A stretch of DNA of 64,000 bases from positions 5,770,309 to 5,834,308 of the forward strand of contig OY365818.1 in assembly GCA_959347315.1 (NCBI GenBank), given 5' to 3'. The number at the start of each line of letters is the position of its first letter. Position 1 is the stretch's first letter. This stretch comes from Bimastos eiseni (lineage: Eukaryota > Annelida > Clitellata > Crassiclitellata > Lumbricidae). Position numbers and translations under genes: made by a program. The notes beneath the pieces were generated by a model. It made no database searches. It was not told the origin of the DNA and saw only the letters and a list, made by a program, of their open reading frames with translations. This document shows positions 38,157 through 49,725 of this stretch, one piece after another.

Positions 38157-39698
38157 GACCTTTGCCAAGAGAAGGGACAACATGTCAGGAATGGACTTAG
38201 TAAATTTTTAAAAGCTCACACCTTATCGAAATTAGGCTAAAAATGTCAGAGATTTAAGCGCTTTTACGGAAAATGTAAAATATAATTTAGTGTGAAATCG
38301 CCTATAAAACTTAACCTGTCTCTATCGGATGCGTTAATATCTGATTATCGTCTCAATACATCATGTAGGGTAATAAAGTTCTATTGCACAGAGGATTTTA
38401 TCTGCTTGTGCATCAAATAGATTCAAAAGTTGATAATCATGATATTACGAAGGAGACTATTTTCTGGTTGATCTGGAAAGTGACAATTGGTGGTCCATTC
38501 TCTTACCAGATGTATAAATTCATCCAAGTCAAACCATACAAAATAACTATACAAATCGCTGTACAAAAATTCTTTCAAGAAGCGAACAGATATAGAGGTT
38601 GAATTGTTGCACAGTACATTACGAAAGGACAGATTACCTGCGCTGTAACAACGTGATTGCACACTTCACACAGCTCAACGAAAGTGTACATTGCCCAAAA
38701 TTGAAAGAATTGCAAAGCATTGTACTAAGGAATTTCATACAAGTGCAATAATGAAAAATCACGTGATTCCTCCCACCCCAGTTCCAAAAAAAATAAACAT
38801 CACTTGGTGTCTTTTTCCAGATGTTCAGTTCCAAAGATTATTGCAATGCTCTGGAACTTGCTAATACATAATGCTGTCACTGGCGGCCCACTTCACGACC
38901 CAGTGTTTCAAGTTAATTATTAAGCTCAACAAAATTTGCGGTCAATGTGTGTCGTATCAGTGATAGCATGTTATAAGCTTTAGGTGTACAGGCTATGAAA
39001 ACATTTCTTCACAACCAGATAACTACACTTGCTCCATATACATTATATCTTTCATAACACTGTATTTCCTAAACCTTAAGAACTGGGTTGCCTTGACTGA
39101 TTATGCCAATGTGGCTGAGGTAAATGTAAGCATTGATTCGGTGACTGCATATACGCAGTTTGCTTGTTGTAATTACTCTATTTTCTTCGATTGTAAAAGT
39201 ACATGGAGCTCAACAGACTGCTCCTTTTGTTTAGGCACTAGGCTTGATATGATTTGATGAGAATGTCCCTAGATAACCCCTCTTCTGAAATTTATCTGAA
39301 TCATCATGATAATTAGCATATAATTTAATCATTTAGGAATCTTTAGCAACAAAAAAATTGCCTGTACCCATAATAGTCCTTAATTTTAAGTAAAATCATC
39401 GAAAGTACAATTTTCCTGTTATCAAAACAAACCTTCATTTGAAACTTAATCAGCACGAGAAATAAATTTCAAAAGTATAACGACATAGACAATTTCAAAT
39501 AACTAACAATCTTCTGTTTTTCTAACAAATCATAAAAACAAAGCTATAAATATTGAAAAATTTATATGAAATTTCAAGAGTCAAATTCATCACAATTCTT
39601 AAAGAAACCCAACAGTACATATCTGGAAAATATCTCTTTTAGGCAAAGATGATTAGATCCGTGCTCTGTCTTCGTTTCCGGCTTCATGATTGCGATCG
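37646..39698. other. Intergenic, no gene recognised
   Basis: 38070-38150 is a long AT microsatellite. The remainder is AT-rich. The minus-strand 3' UTR of the zinc-finger gene should occupy the right-hand part, but no clear minus-strand AATAAA was found. Confidence 0.4.
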
Positions 39699-40318
39699 TC
39701 AGACAGTTTGACACGGATAGTGTTTCCGCAAACCTCGCTGATGCGAATATTGCTGGCCGCACGACATGCAAGCAAAAGGCTTAGGCACAAAGTGGGTCTG
39801 TTCGTGTCGTTTTGCGCTCGTAAGGCTGATAAATCCCTTCGTACAGTGTCGACAGCTGTATGGCTTCTCCCCAGTGTGAATTCGCATGTGGGTCTCCAAA
39901 TTACTCAGTCGGGTGAAATTTTTCTTGCACTCGCTGCACGTGAACATCTTTTCGCCGGTGTGCACTCGGCCGTGGCGCTTGAGGTGTTCGGCCTGCGTGA
40001 AACGTCGGCTGCACTCCTTACACGCAAACGGTTTCTCACCGGTGTGAGTACGCTTGTGTTTCCGCAGGGTGCTCACCTCGGAAAACTGTCGGTTGCATTC
40101 GTCGCATTCGTACGGTTTCTCGCCGGTGTGGGTTCTCGTGTGTGCCACGAGGTTACTGAGATTCTTGAATTGCTTGCTGCACGTGGTGCACGCGAACGGA
40201 CGTTCGCCCGTGTGAATTCGGGCGTGCCGTTCGTAGTGACTCCGACACGAAAAGCACTTGTTGCATTCTTTGCATAAAAACGATTTCGCACCGAGCGAAT
40301 TGGTTAAGATCACAGAAT
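39699..40318 (-). CDS. C2H2 zinc-finger protein, last coding exon with seven fingers
   Basis: Encodes a tandem C2H2 array, expected to bind DNA in the nucleus. Six canonical fingers (C-x2-C-x12-H-x3-H) are joined by TGE(K/R)-type linkers: TGERPF, TGEKPY, TGEKPF, TGEKMF, TGEKPY; the sixth linker is the unusual FVPKPF. A seventh finger ends H-Y-P-C, a C2HC variant, and the chain stops four residues later at TGA (39701-39699). The frame stays open to 40346 but has no ATG there; a GGTTTTTGTAG acceptor directly before ATTCTGTG (40318 downward) makes this a 3'-terminal exon joined to upstream exons I could not find. No KRAB, SCAN, BTB or ZAD domain is visible. The finger array alone does not identify an ortholog. 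Confidence 0.85.
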
Positions 40319-40642
40319 CTACAAAAACCAAATCGATTAACTTCAAAATAAAATATTCTAGTCAACATGCCTGACCCTATTTCTCTAGCTAGCCAATCTA
40401 AAAGTCAAATTTCAGACATTTACAGTGGCATACCAATACAACTTGAAAAGTTAAAAAGTTATTGGATTACAAAAGATTTTTAATTTAGCTCAGAAGTCTA
40501 TGCTATACTCTAACCCATGCGGTTATGTTTGTTCAGGGCAAGGTACTTGCATTATTCTGGTCAAAAGCAAAAGTATGTACCAAATATACATGGCTGTCAG
40601 TGTCAGAAACTGCTGCAAAGACAAATAAACAGCAGCTTAATC

Positions 40643-40790
40643 TTGATTGGTTAGAGAGGTTGGCCTATAACACAGAAGAGCATTTCTGTAATGGACCACG
40701 AGCAAGTCCTTAGTGTACAATTGCGCTGCAATATAACTGCAATTTGCACTGTCGATGCGTGTGCACTTCTGAACTAATTGCAAGAATGGA
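40643..40790 (+). repeat. tRNA-derived SINE, internally deleted (copy 3)
   Basis: Keeps GATTGGTTAGAGAGGTTGGC, GAGCAAGTCCTTAGTGTACA, TTGCGCTGCAATATAACTGC and GTGTGCACTTCTGAAC, but lacks the B-box part. Confidence 0.65.
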
Positions 40791-41867
40791 AATCTCATAA
40801 TCACAGTTGCATTGTGGCAGGTTGTGAATGTACTTGCCACTCACTTCCTTCCATCTGCAACATTCAGAAAGATCATTCGACCACTATGTATCTCTGACGA
40901 ATCATGCTTACAATGGCATGCAATAAATATTTGACACATTCGCCTTATTACCCCAGCAGCTACGTAAACGAGTTAAGTCTGCTGGAAATGCCCTGATTAG
41001 TATTACACTCGATTTGAGACTCGAGTCAGTTTAAAGTTCTACACAAGTTGGAGCAAGGCTCAAATCCAAGCGCCCAAATAATACTTCACAAATATTGAAA
41101 TGAGTCAGCGCGGATATCAACTTTATGAGTAAATTCCCGAACTTGGGGGCTGGCAATCTGACCAAAAAGAGTCCACCGTTCAAGTAAGTTCTTCCCGGAA
41201 GTGTCCCACATAGAGATCAAAGTCACAACATAAGATCAATTGCTCTTAAACACTGAAAAACTGCGCGAAATCTCTAAACTATTGATTAGATCGTCATTCA
41301 AGAGCTTAATAAATATCTTACTATTATTTAGCGAAGTTTCCATAATATAAATTGAGTTTCTTTATTCATCCGTAAACGTTTGACCTCACAGAACCGGAAG
41401 CATTTCGTACAAACTAAAAGTAAAATTCACTATCCTAACCATGAAACGCAGTAAATAAACATGTAGTAATTTTAGTAAAACGTTTTAAAGAATTACACTT
41501 ATAGCCTTTAAAACCTGAGAGTTAACTTGGTTTAGAATTGTAAAGATGCGAGTGAGGATGAATTTAAAAGTAAATTTTGCTTAAAATAAGCGACCAATGC
41601 AAGCGTATACTTGATCCAATTCACTTTCATTGCCTAAGCACATTAAGTCACATGCAGTGATTCTGACTAATGTAATTACTCTTAGACGCAAGGGATTTTG
41701 CTCCCTGGATTCTTGAGCATCACAGCCAACAATCTATAACTTTGTTACTTAAAAGATCTACGGGATGACCATGACTGTTTAAGGCACTATTTCACCTCGA
41801 CATCCCTCTTGAAAAGTGTTTTGTATACTCGTGAGCGCTAGTAAGCGCCACTGCTCGTACTCATGTA

Positions 41868-41942
41868 GTGCCAGTCCTAAGACTGGACGGAGGAGGAGGG
41901 CGACGCTAGTGATCTGTAGTATCACACAGCGTCGCTAAACTG
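41868..41942 (-). mobile_element. MITE family A arm (copy 8)
   Basis: GTAGTGCCAGTCCTAAGACT, GGAGGAGGGCGACGCTAGTG, ATCACACAGCGTCGCTAAAC, then TG. Confidence 0.65.
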
Positions 41943-42594
41943 AAAATTTTACATTTAACATATTTGCATGGTAGCATGATTTAACAAGGAACGGCTGCTT
42001 ACTAGTCTATGCAACCACGTGATGTGTTGTGTTATCCATCATGTACCTGATGGCGAGCGTTTAAAGATTAAACAACTTTTGACAGGGCTGGTACTTCCTG
42101 TGGTGGTAATAAACAACATTACAGTATACGTTATTAACCCATGCAGTCTTAATTACATTCAAAGCGCAGTTGTTCAAACTTGTGGTAGTTAAAATCGTGT
42201 TGAACGGTTGTTGTCCGCTTTGTATTTGTTGGCAGGTAATCGAACGCGTATAAGCAACTTCCCTTATGTATTATGTCTGCATCTGGTAGCAGACGTTATG
42301 TTAGTTATACCATTAAACTGGTAATGCCACTCTGATAACGATGGCTTAGGAAGGAATTATAGTACACGAAGAAGCAGTAGAAAGTAGTATGCGTATTTTT
42401 TGCTTTGCGGTGTTTGGCAGTTGCGGCATAGGAAAAGGTGGTCAACAATAACACTGCTGTGGAATGCTCGTTTATAATTAATTGAGATAGGATACTTCCT
42501 TATAGTTCGCGATACCTCTGGCATCTACTCCTGTAATTCATGCTTTACACATGCGGTATTATGTGTAACTGTAGAGCTAGAGTGAAATCTGAAG

Positions 42595-42692
42595 ATGAAA
42601 AGACAAAAACGTGGGAAGTGTAAACTATGGCGATCCTTTACTAATATCTTCAGACGTAAGAGTTCAACTGATGAAACAGAAACTCCTCAGCC
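42595..42692 (+). CDS. Gene X exon 1 (start)
   Basis: Encodes 32 residues plus two bases; ends before GTTAGT, a weak donor, at 42693. A hAT miniature element lies 41 bases downstream in intron 1. Confidence 0.6.
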
Positions 42693-43546
42693 GTTAGTAA
42701 TTTACTTTTGCATTTTTAAAAGTTTTCTAATGCCAGAGGCGGCGATCTCGTTTGACAGGTTGCGGAGGGCACCCAATGAGAGGGGTAGAAAATGTGATGG
42801 TGGTGCAAACATGTAGCGTGTCCCCTCTCTGTAAACGGTGGGGGCCTGTCCCCCGCAACCCCCTTCCGGGTTCGCCGCCCCTGTCTACAGCATTTGAGCC
42901 AGAGTTTAGTTATTTACAAAGAGTCTATATAACTTTTTTAGTGAAATAGTAGCGGTTATAATAGAGAATGCGGGTGGTATGACCAGATGACTCTAGAGGT
43001 CAGAAGGATGGTGGTCTTGATGGAGAAAATGTGGGTAAGAATTGTGAGTTTTTATGGTAGTGCGATGATTTAATTGAAGTAATTCATGAGAGTTATTAGT
43101 TAGCATTGACTTGTGACTACTTTTTGATGTTTATGTTTGAGGTTGCGATGAAGGCAATGATGTTGAATGCAGTGAATGCGATTTAAGTTTGGAAAGCATT
43201 TGAGTTGAAATCATTGATGCTTTGTTTAATCCAGACCATTTGCTGCTGTGGGCATTGTCTTTCCACCAACAAGTGATACAGTTGAAGAAAAGCCTTCACC
43301 ATCAAAGACAGTTGGCTTTTCAAAGGCAAGCCTTTTCATCTTGCACGAATTTCAACTGTGCATAATTATTGACACTCACTCACTCACTCACTCACTCACT
43401 CACTCACTCACTCACTCACTCACTCACTCACTCACTCACTCACTCACTCACTCACTCACTCACTCATTTTTGAAACATTGATTGTGTGTAAGCGTGTGTG
43501 ATAACGGTGGCCATTATATTACTATTATATATTATATATATATATA

Positions 43547-43588
<42 letters not shown>

Positions 43589-46500
43589 CATTAATTATTG
43601 GCAAACACTTAACTAAAAATAACCTTATGTTGAAATAGAATTTTATGCACTTCTGAAAGAAATTTTTCCAACATTTGGTGCTTCTTATGGTTTTACAGTA
43701 GTTTTAATAATTCTGAAATTGATATAGTATCCTCTTATGATTTTATCGTTGATGAGTACTTGATACTATATGTTACAAAACTGAAAGGATCCAACGGTAA
43801 TGTATTGACTGAGAGAGGCGCTTAGGCGTTCAACAGATTAGTGAGTTCAGCACTTTTTACAAGTTTTTACTCTCAACTCTTTTAAAAAGCTGCGACTGAT
43901 AGTCTGGAAAATATGGTATGTAGGGCTTTTGAACGATATTTAGAAATATTGACTTATTCTCATCTTATTCTCACCATTACCATTGTGAATATTCACCACA
44001 CTGGCTTTGAAATTCGTAGTTATTTGTTAATTCAGATATTCTTAATACGAAACATATTCCTAATGAGTTTTAGATCTGCCTAAAATAATCTTCATACTCG
44101 AACAATATCGAAAGTTACGCAATTGTTTTTTATGCTTTCCAGGTACCGGTTTCACCCGAGAAGAAGCATCTTCCAAAGCCAGGTACAACCACTTGGGACA
44201 TGGTTGCTGAATAATATTATTCATGTCGTAGTTTTTAAAATTTATCAGCAGTTTAGGACTTTATTTTGGGTAGAGTTCAGATGTATGGAGATTGGGTCAA
44301 CAAGAGGATGGTCTGAAAATACGTAATATATGGATGGGCCCAAGGCAAATGAGCAAGTCCACAGGTAAAAGGAAACTGAAAGTGTACTTGTGTGTGAGCT
44401 GTTTGTTGCCTTTGCAGGCTTACTTTGTGCTGTGCATGTATAGAGCCATTTTAGTTGTAGTGAATTAGTTGTGATTTTAGTTTATCGACACTGTGTGGTA
44501 ACTAACATCATTAGTTGCCCTCCAGGACCCTCCTCCTTTATCCAGGCTTGGGCCTGGCACTATGGCATATGTGTGCGGCAACAATTTAAAGCCTTTGAAC
44601 TTGAACTGCATGATGATTGGTATTTATGCATATTATTGAACAGCCAAAACTGAAAGCCAGTTGACTGTTGATGTTTGATTTTATTTTGTTTAAAGTTGAA
44701 CAGAAGATCCCTGGCGATCTGGATGCAGTGGGAAGAATAGAGGGTCTCGTCAACACAGACATTGCCAGAGACAGAATTAGGATTAAACCAGATAATCGAA
44801 GGGTGCCTGGAAAGTACAACCAGAAGCAGAGTGTCGACAGTGAATCGCCCGAGGTCAGTCTATCTGAAATCTATTCAGATTTTAATGCCGTGACCTCTGA
44901 CCTTGGCATCTGGGCATACCCAATATGTGACGCATTTTGCACATACCAGACGAAAAAGTGTTGATGATGTTGTAAATTTACAATGTTTGATTGATTTTGT
45001 TAGTGGATATGTTGAGAGTGGTGACAGGAAAATGTTAAGTAACCCATACGAGCAGTTTTAAGATGTTATTTTAGTATTACTACCGAGTAAAAAAATCAAA
45101 AGTTGGTTTATGTATTGTGTCCACCACCAGCAAAAGTCAGACTGATAATGAGGAGGGATAAAAAGAATTAGTTTAGTTGAAAATAAGATTACTACACCTC
45201 CTAGCTTATTAGGAATAGATCGTAAAGAGGAATATATTCATAAGAAACATAATTCTGGTTTAATATGGATTAGGGTTACAAGAGGGTGTGCTATCAACTC
45301 TTACATGTATCATGTGTGCTTTAATTGTCAATTTGTTAATCATCAACTCACAATAATGCTTGTCATCAACTCTTTTGTTATAAGCTTTAATTCATTGGGT
45401 TTTTAATGATATTTCCTGTTGTTTCTAACAGGATTTTGCCGCGGTTCGTTCCGAAAGCCAGGATGAATCAGCGAACTCGAAAGGTAAAAATGTTACAAGT
45501 CCCATTTGAGCTTATAATTATGTGATCCAAGAGATAAAAATGGTTCACATGTCGAAATTGAAGAATATGAATATAATACATATTTTGATGATGGTATTGT
45601 CTGCTTTTTTTTAAATAAGACCAAGACCGTGACTGTATCTTACTTCTTGACAAAGTTATGAATTTTTTATGTGTCCACTCATTGGAATTTGGGATTCGAG
45701 AAATACACCTTGAAAGGTGATTGTTCCACCTGGATGATATGAAATGCAAAAGACCATTAAAACTATTCACAGAATTTAATAAAACAGTATGTACCTAAAA
45801 TATTCATAACCCAAGTATCAACCAGCAGTCAATGAATCAATCAGCCAATCAATTGATCAACAATCAATTGATCAGCTAATCAACCAATCAGCCAATCAAT
45901 CTATTAGTCAATCAATTACCCAACCAATCAGCCAATCAATCACCTAATCAATCATTCAATCAATCAGCCATTCATTCATTCAATGTTTATTCAATAAGCT
46001 AACATTGCCATTTACACAACTCTATACATGAATTTATGAGTTGAGGAAGGTAACAAAATATGGTCTTTACCTCACATTAGCTAATACTCTTAAAATGATC
46101 TAAAATGTCCTGGTAACATCTGCTTGTTTTCCAGATGAAAATGGCACCACCGTACCTGACTCTGCTCCTGGTGAGCTCAGCAGCGGTAGTGACACAGCTG
46201 AGCAAAGCGCCAGAGTTGCTCTGCTTCCAACGAAGCCTCTGCCAAAGGCACCAGTAAAGAAGCAGAGGGACGAAGAACCAGTGGAAGAGGCAGAATTCAT
46301 ACGCATTCCTAGTAAGAAGAAACTAGGAAGCAGCAGATCTGATGAAGCCAAAAAGCTCCAACAAAATGTAAATGGTATTGAAAAATCTGTCAATCCAGAG
46401 GTAGTCAACTTAGCAATTTCAGAGAGTCAAATCAACAGGGCAAACGATGAAATTGAGGCTGAAAAAGTAACTGCAACGGAGATGAGGCCAGGGTCTAAGG

Positions 46501-49500
46501 AAAAGGGAGGCAACGATTCCAAGATCAGGCACTCTGTTTCAATGCATGAAGTTAAACGTTTAACGGTGAAAGCTGCTCGGTCCGGGGCAGACGATGTTGT
46601 TGCTGAAAGCGCTAAGCTGTCAGTCGAAAGCGCTAAGCTTTCGAGTTCAGCGAAAGAAAGAAAGTTAGCGAACAAAACGGACAGTCTCAACGTTGAAAGT
46701 AAGACTGAAGCTCAAGCGACAGATAGCTCAACACTAGAAAGCAAGTCTAAAGCTGCAAAACAAGATTCTGTATTGCCACTACAGGGAAGCCTCCAAAAAC
46801 TGTCAAAGGTCGTGAAAGCTACAAGTGAGAAAATTGAGAGCAATCCACCAGAAGAGAGCAATTTTGAGAAGAGTCTCAAGAGGAGCGAGAGTAAATTAAA
46901 GGCTGAAGCGAAAGGAGTTGAAGGCGTCCATGCGCCTCTTGGAGGGAGGAGCAGCTTCAAACGGAACAGCTCAAGACGGAACAGTGCCAGGAAGAGCGGC
47001 CTGTTGTTTCCGGAATCTCACGATGAGTCGACTGCTAAAAATCCTGTGCAAGAGGACTCCAAGAGAGCAACTGAAGACAAAAACAAAGTGCCGAAAATTG
47101 TGATGCCGGTCACAGATTTGCCGGTTGGGAAAGAGCTGTTGGCAGGAAAAGGGAGCGGAGAACGAGAGGAAGCTCAGAAGGTTCTTGATCAGTCTAGTAA
47201 CACACTCCAAGATCCTGATAAGGGATCTAATTCGATCGAAGTTCGAGGTCTGGCTGACGATCTGACGGCTGAGCCAGTTTCCGTAGCAGGCGGTCGGGAG
47301 ATGTTGAACGGGAAGGGTCGGGAAGATGTGCGTGAAGGGGAAAAGAAAGGCGCTCAGGAAGTGAAGAGGATTGGCAGCAGTCGAAAACCAGATTTCGTGT
47401 CGCCTGCTGTTCCCGCGAAGGCCCTCCAGAAAGGTAAGGACATACGAAATGGCATTCAGAATGACATCACGACTGTTGCCGCAACAGATACAACGGAGAT
47501 CAAGAAACTGTTACCAGCGGCCGAAAATCCTACTAACGATGTCCACAAGCGTATGAGCAAAATGCCCGACGAGGGTGGAATGAATGAGTTCAATAGGGTA
47601 CTTCAGAAGGTTCAAAACAAACCTAATGCTAGTAGCGAATCAAGAGCAGCCTCCACTGATGCACTGCCACTTGTTACCAAGACTGAAAGCAAGGGCGATG
47701 CTGCCATCTTGTCAGCAACCGAGAATGGCGGCACCAAGCCTACCAAAGTCGTTCCAATACCACCAAAGATGTATCGCGGTGATTTGGGTGGCAGTCAGAA
47801 AGTCACGCCTGGTGAAGGTAAGAGCGCACCGAGCACCAACCTCTCCGCGAGTCTTTCTTCCAACAGGAACAGCCATTCCAGATCCCCTTCCGTCACGGCC
47901 GGCGAAATCAAGGCTCAGTCGGATGGTACCGAGGTGGAGAAGTCGAAGGTCGATGTGGGATCCTCGTCTGTGAAGACGAAGGGTCCGCCTCCCGTTGTCA
48001 ACCGCTCTGGAAAAGTGCAACCCAGGGTTGTGGAAAATACCAAGGATCCGGATAATGCTTGGATTGGAAAGGCAAAACGCATGTCGAAAGATTTCGGTGA
48101 GAAGATGCTGCAGATCGAGGCAAAGGCCGAGGATATCAAAGCCGATGGCGAGGTAAGTGGCGAATTCTATCTTTTTCTCGTTTACGTTTGCGTTTGGTTT
48201 GCAGAACTAGACCAGTACCTGCCTTAGACAGTATGCGACCACATAGGGCCTCCAAATTTGTGGACCTGCCAAATTTGATGAGTTCTTGTTTTATTGAGAT
48301 TATTTTTGCATCCCAGTGAGAATTCGTTCTTAAACTTTCTGTTTGAACTGATTCAAAGCAATAATTGGTATTACTCTATATTTTTTAAAGTCATTTTCAT
48401 ACGTACGTAGATAACACAAGTTTATGAATGTACCATGTTGAGCTTTGATTGGATAGTTCCGCCAAGATGCTAATGCTAGCGTTAGACTTTATTAACTGTT
48501 GCGCTTTCTCCACGCTATCCGTATCCATTCTCTCTGACCTTCCCTGATTCACATCTGATCCTCCCTTGTCTTTTGCTGTATCTGTCCTTCCCAATCCACC
48601 ACAGAATCCACTCAGTAATCCATGCTCTAGCAGACATGTCTCTACTAAGCCAAGGCTCTAGCCATGCATTTAAGTTTTGCCGACGTTATACAATACAACT
48701 GTTATTTGATATCGCCCTACTTACACTTAAGTTCAGAAGGTCACACACGCCTTGACGGCACAACTTGCTCAAGGTCCCTACACAGTGACGTCCTGGATGA
48801 GGGTCGATCCCGCTCAGTCAGCGCACACTGAGCGTTACGAGCCAACCGCTCTAACCAATCGGCTACTATGCCACCCTAATTGTATAGCAACTGCATAGCA
48901 CCTGTTCTAAGTTTAATTAATGGACACCTAAGAAATGTTCTGCTGACATCAAATGCCCATCCCGTGGTTGTAACTTAGTTTGAAGTATCGTTGTTCTGGC
49001 TCATCTTCCTTTTATTTATCAGGTCTTTTTGCGAGGCAGAGATTTGTTTCGAGGTTCTGCTCCACATACACACCCTAACCCACTCAGCTAAAATGAGTCC
49101 ACTAACATTGTCGGTGGGAAGATGAGACGTTGAACGAGAGGACTGACCACCATCCATCATATGCCGAGGCTAAGAAAGTGAAGTCGCTAGGACTTCCTAC
49201 CAGTGCCTGCCTATATCATCCACTACTTGCCTTTCTTTTTGTTCTGCGCTTGCTGCTACTGAATCAAAGATCTTTGCCAATGTTGGCCCTTCACCTTGAA
49301 ACTGTCTTCCACAGGAATTACTGACACCTTGCCAGTTTTGGAGATACCTAAGACTTTCCTGTTCCCTTGCCTAAGCACAGACGCCCGTTGAGAGTGCTGC
49401 TGATTTGAGTGGTGCTATATAAAATTACATTACATTTTGGTTAACGGACCTGCTCTTCTCTTTGTATAGATTGTATTGAGTCAAATTATTTGCTATCGAT

Positions 49501-49622
49501 ATTGACCGATTGATCCATTTTGCTTGAAGGTTAAAACCAACGACAACTTTGAGAGAGGAGGAACACGATCGTCTGTCAGAGACATGGTGAAGAAGCTTCA
49601 GAAACATAACCAGGCCAGTTGA
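42595..49622 (+). CDS. Unrecognised large disordered basic protein, seven exons (gene X)
   Basis: Exons 42595-42692, 43235-43325, 44143-44182, 44696-44853, 45432-45483, 46135-48152 and 49530-49622 join in phase and predict about 849 residues. ATG 42595 has an in-frame TGA 12 bases upstream. The N-terminus is very basic (KCKLWRSFTNIFRRK). Residues 94-116 contain GLVNTD and then IARDRIRIKPDNRRVPGK, which loosely recalls capping-protein-interaction motifs. The 2-kb exon 6 is Ser/Lys/Glu-rich, of low complexity and probably disordered. The C-terminus reads RSSVRDMVKKLQKHNQAS. No globular domain, signal peptide or membrane segment is seen. Exon 2 ends at a GC donor (AAAG/GCAAGC); only that choice keeps the frame. 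A scaffold or cytoskeletal regulator is a guess. The exons at 61433 may belong to the same gene. Confidence 0.75.
42734..42883. mobile_element. hAT-like miniature element, sister of 26827
   Basis: CAGAGGCGGCGATCTCG at the left, GGGTTCGCCGCCCCTG at the right. The flanks TCTAATGC and TCTACAGC match at six of eight positions. It shares TTTGACAGGT and CCAATGAGAGGG with the copy at 62985. Confidence 0.75.
43235..43325 (+). CDS. Gene X exon 2
   Basis: Follows TTTGTTTAATCCAG; encodes PFAAVGIVFPPTSDTVEEK and then PSPSKTVGFSK; leaves at a GC-type donor, GCAAGC. Confidence 0.6.
43374..43466. repeat. (CTCA)n microsatellite
   Basis: About 22 uninterrupted ACTC units in gene X intron 2. Confidence 0.95.
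43520..43586. repeat. (AT)n/(GT)n microsatellite
   Basis: AT dinucleotides interrupted by GTGTGTGT. Confidence 0.9.
44143..44182 (+). CDS. Gene X exon 3 (40-base microexon)
   Basis: Between TTTATGCTTTCCAG and CCAG/GTACAA. It encodes VPVSPEKKHLPKP. Its length keeps the frame between exons 2 and 4. Confidence 0.6.
44478..44565 (+). mobile_element. MITE family A arm (copy 9)
   Basis: TAGTTTATCGACACTGTGTG, ACATCATTAGTTGCCC, then CCTCCTTTATCCAGGCTTGG and GCCTGGCAC. It has a short insertion after GCCCTCC. Confidence 0.6.
44696..44853 (+). CDS. Gene X exon 4
   Basis: Follows TTTTATTTTGTTTAAAG; encodes EQKIPGDLDAVGRIEG, LVNTDIARDRIRIKP, DNRRVPGKYNQKQ and ends at GAG/GTCAGT. Confidence 0.75.
44854..45431. 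other. Gene X intron 4
   Basis: AT-rich, no repeats or extra exons recognised. Confidence 0.5.
45432..45483 (+). CDS. Gene X exon 5
   Basis: Follows TTGTTTCTAACAG; encodes DFAAVRSESQDESANSK; ends AAAG/GTAAAA. Confidence 0.65.
45825..46000. repeat. Degenerate (AATC)n repeat
   Basis: CAATCAATCAGCCAATC-type units in gene X intron 5. Confidence 0.8.
46135..48152 (+). CDS. Gene X exon 6 (2-kb exon)
   Basis: Follows TGCTTGTTTTCCAG, ends GGCGAG/GTAAGT. It holds 672 codons rich in Lys, Ser, Glu and Ala with short local repeats (AKLSVESAKLSS) and Ser/Arg clusters (KRNSSRRNSARKSG). Near its end is WIGKAKRMSKDFGEKM. The single open frame of this length in otherwise AT-rich DNA is strong evidence of coding. 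Confidence 0.85.
48692..48876 (-). repeat. tRNA-derived SINE (copy 4)
   Basis: TTATTTGATATCGCCCTACT, GAAGGTCACACACGCCTTGA, GGGTCGATCCCGCTC (B box) and CTCTAACCAATCGGCTAC (A box), in reverse orientation. An ACAAT tail precedes it. Confidence 0.75.
49045..49200. repeat. Dispersed repeat shared with 27000
   Basis: GTCGGTGGGAAGATGAGACG, GAACGAGAGGACTGACCACC, TATGCCGAGGCTAAGAAAGT and GAAGTCGCTAGG parallel the copy at 27000. Confidence 0.5.
49530..49622 (+). CDS. Gene X exon 7 with stop codon
   Basis: Follows CATTTTGCTTGAAG; in phase with exon 6. It encodes VKTNDNFERGGTRSSV and RDMVKKLQKHNQAS, then TGA at 49620. Splicing out at CAG/GCCAGT (a GC donor, 49614) would remove the stop and join the exon at 61433 in phase. 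Confidence 0.65.
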   Translation, partial: VKTNDNFERGGTRSSVRDMVKKLQKHNQAS

Positions 49623-49725
49623 TCAACTGATGGAACAGCAGCTGCCCTTCAGTGATCAACTGATGGAACAGCGGCTGCCCTTCAGTGATCAACTGATGGA
49701 ACAGCTGCCACCCTTCACTAATTGC
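49620..49725 (+). repeat. 33-bp tandem repeat, three copies, each carrying an in-frame stop
   Basis: TGATCAACTGATGGAACAG followed by CAGCTGCCCTTCAG, repeated three times starting on the stop codon of gene X. The period is a multiple of three, so each unit places another TGA in frame; a TAA follows. Confidence 0.85.

Larger units (their letters stand above)
40319..42594. other. Intergenic between two divergent genes
   Basis: Holds an internally deleted SINE (40643) and a MITE arm (41868). It must contain upstream exons or promoter of the minus-strand zinc-finger gene and the promoter of the plus-strand gene at 42595. I see no recognisable exon or core promoter element. Confidence 0.35.
48153..49529. 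other. Gene X intron 6, repeat-containing
   Basis: Holds the SINE at 48692, the dispersed repeat at 49045 and an AGCGCC-family end at 49371. No further exon recognised. Confidence 0.5.
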
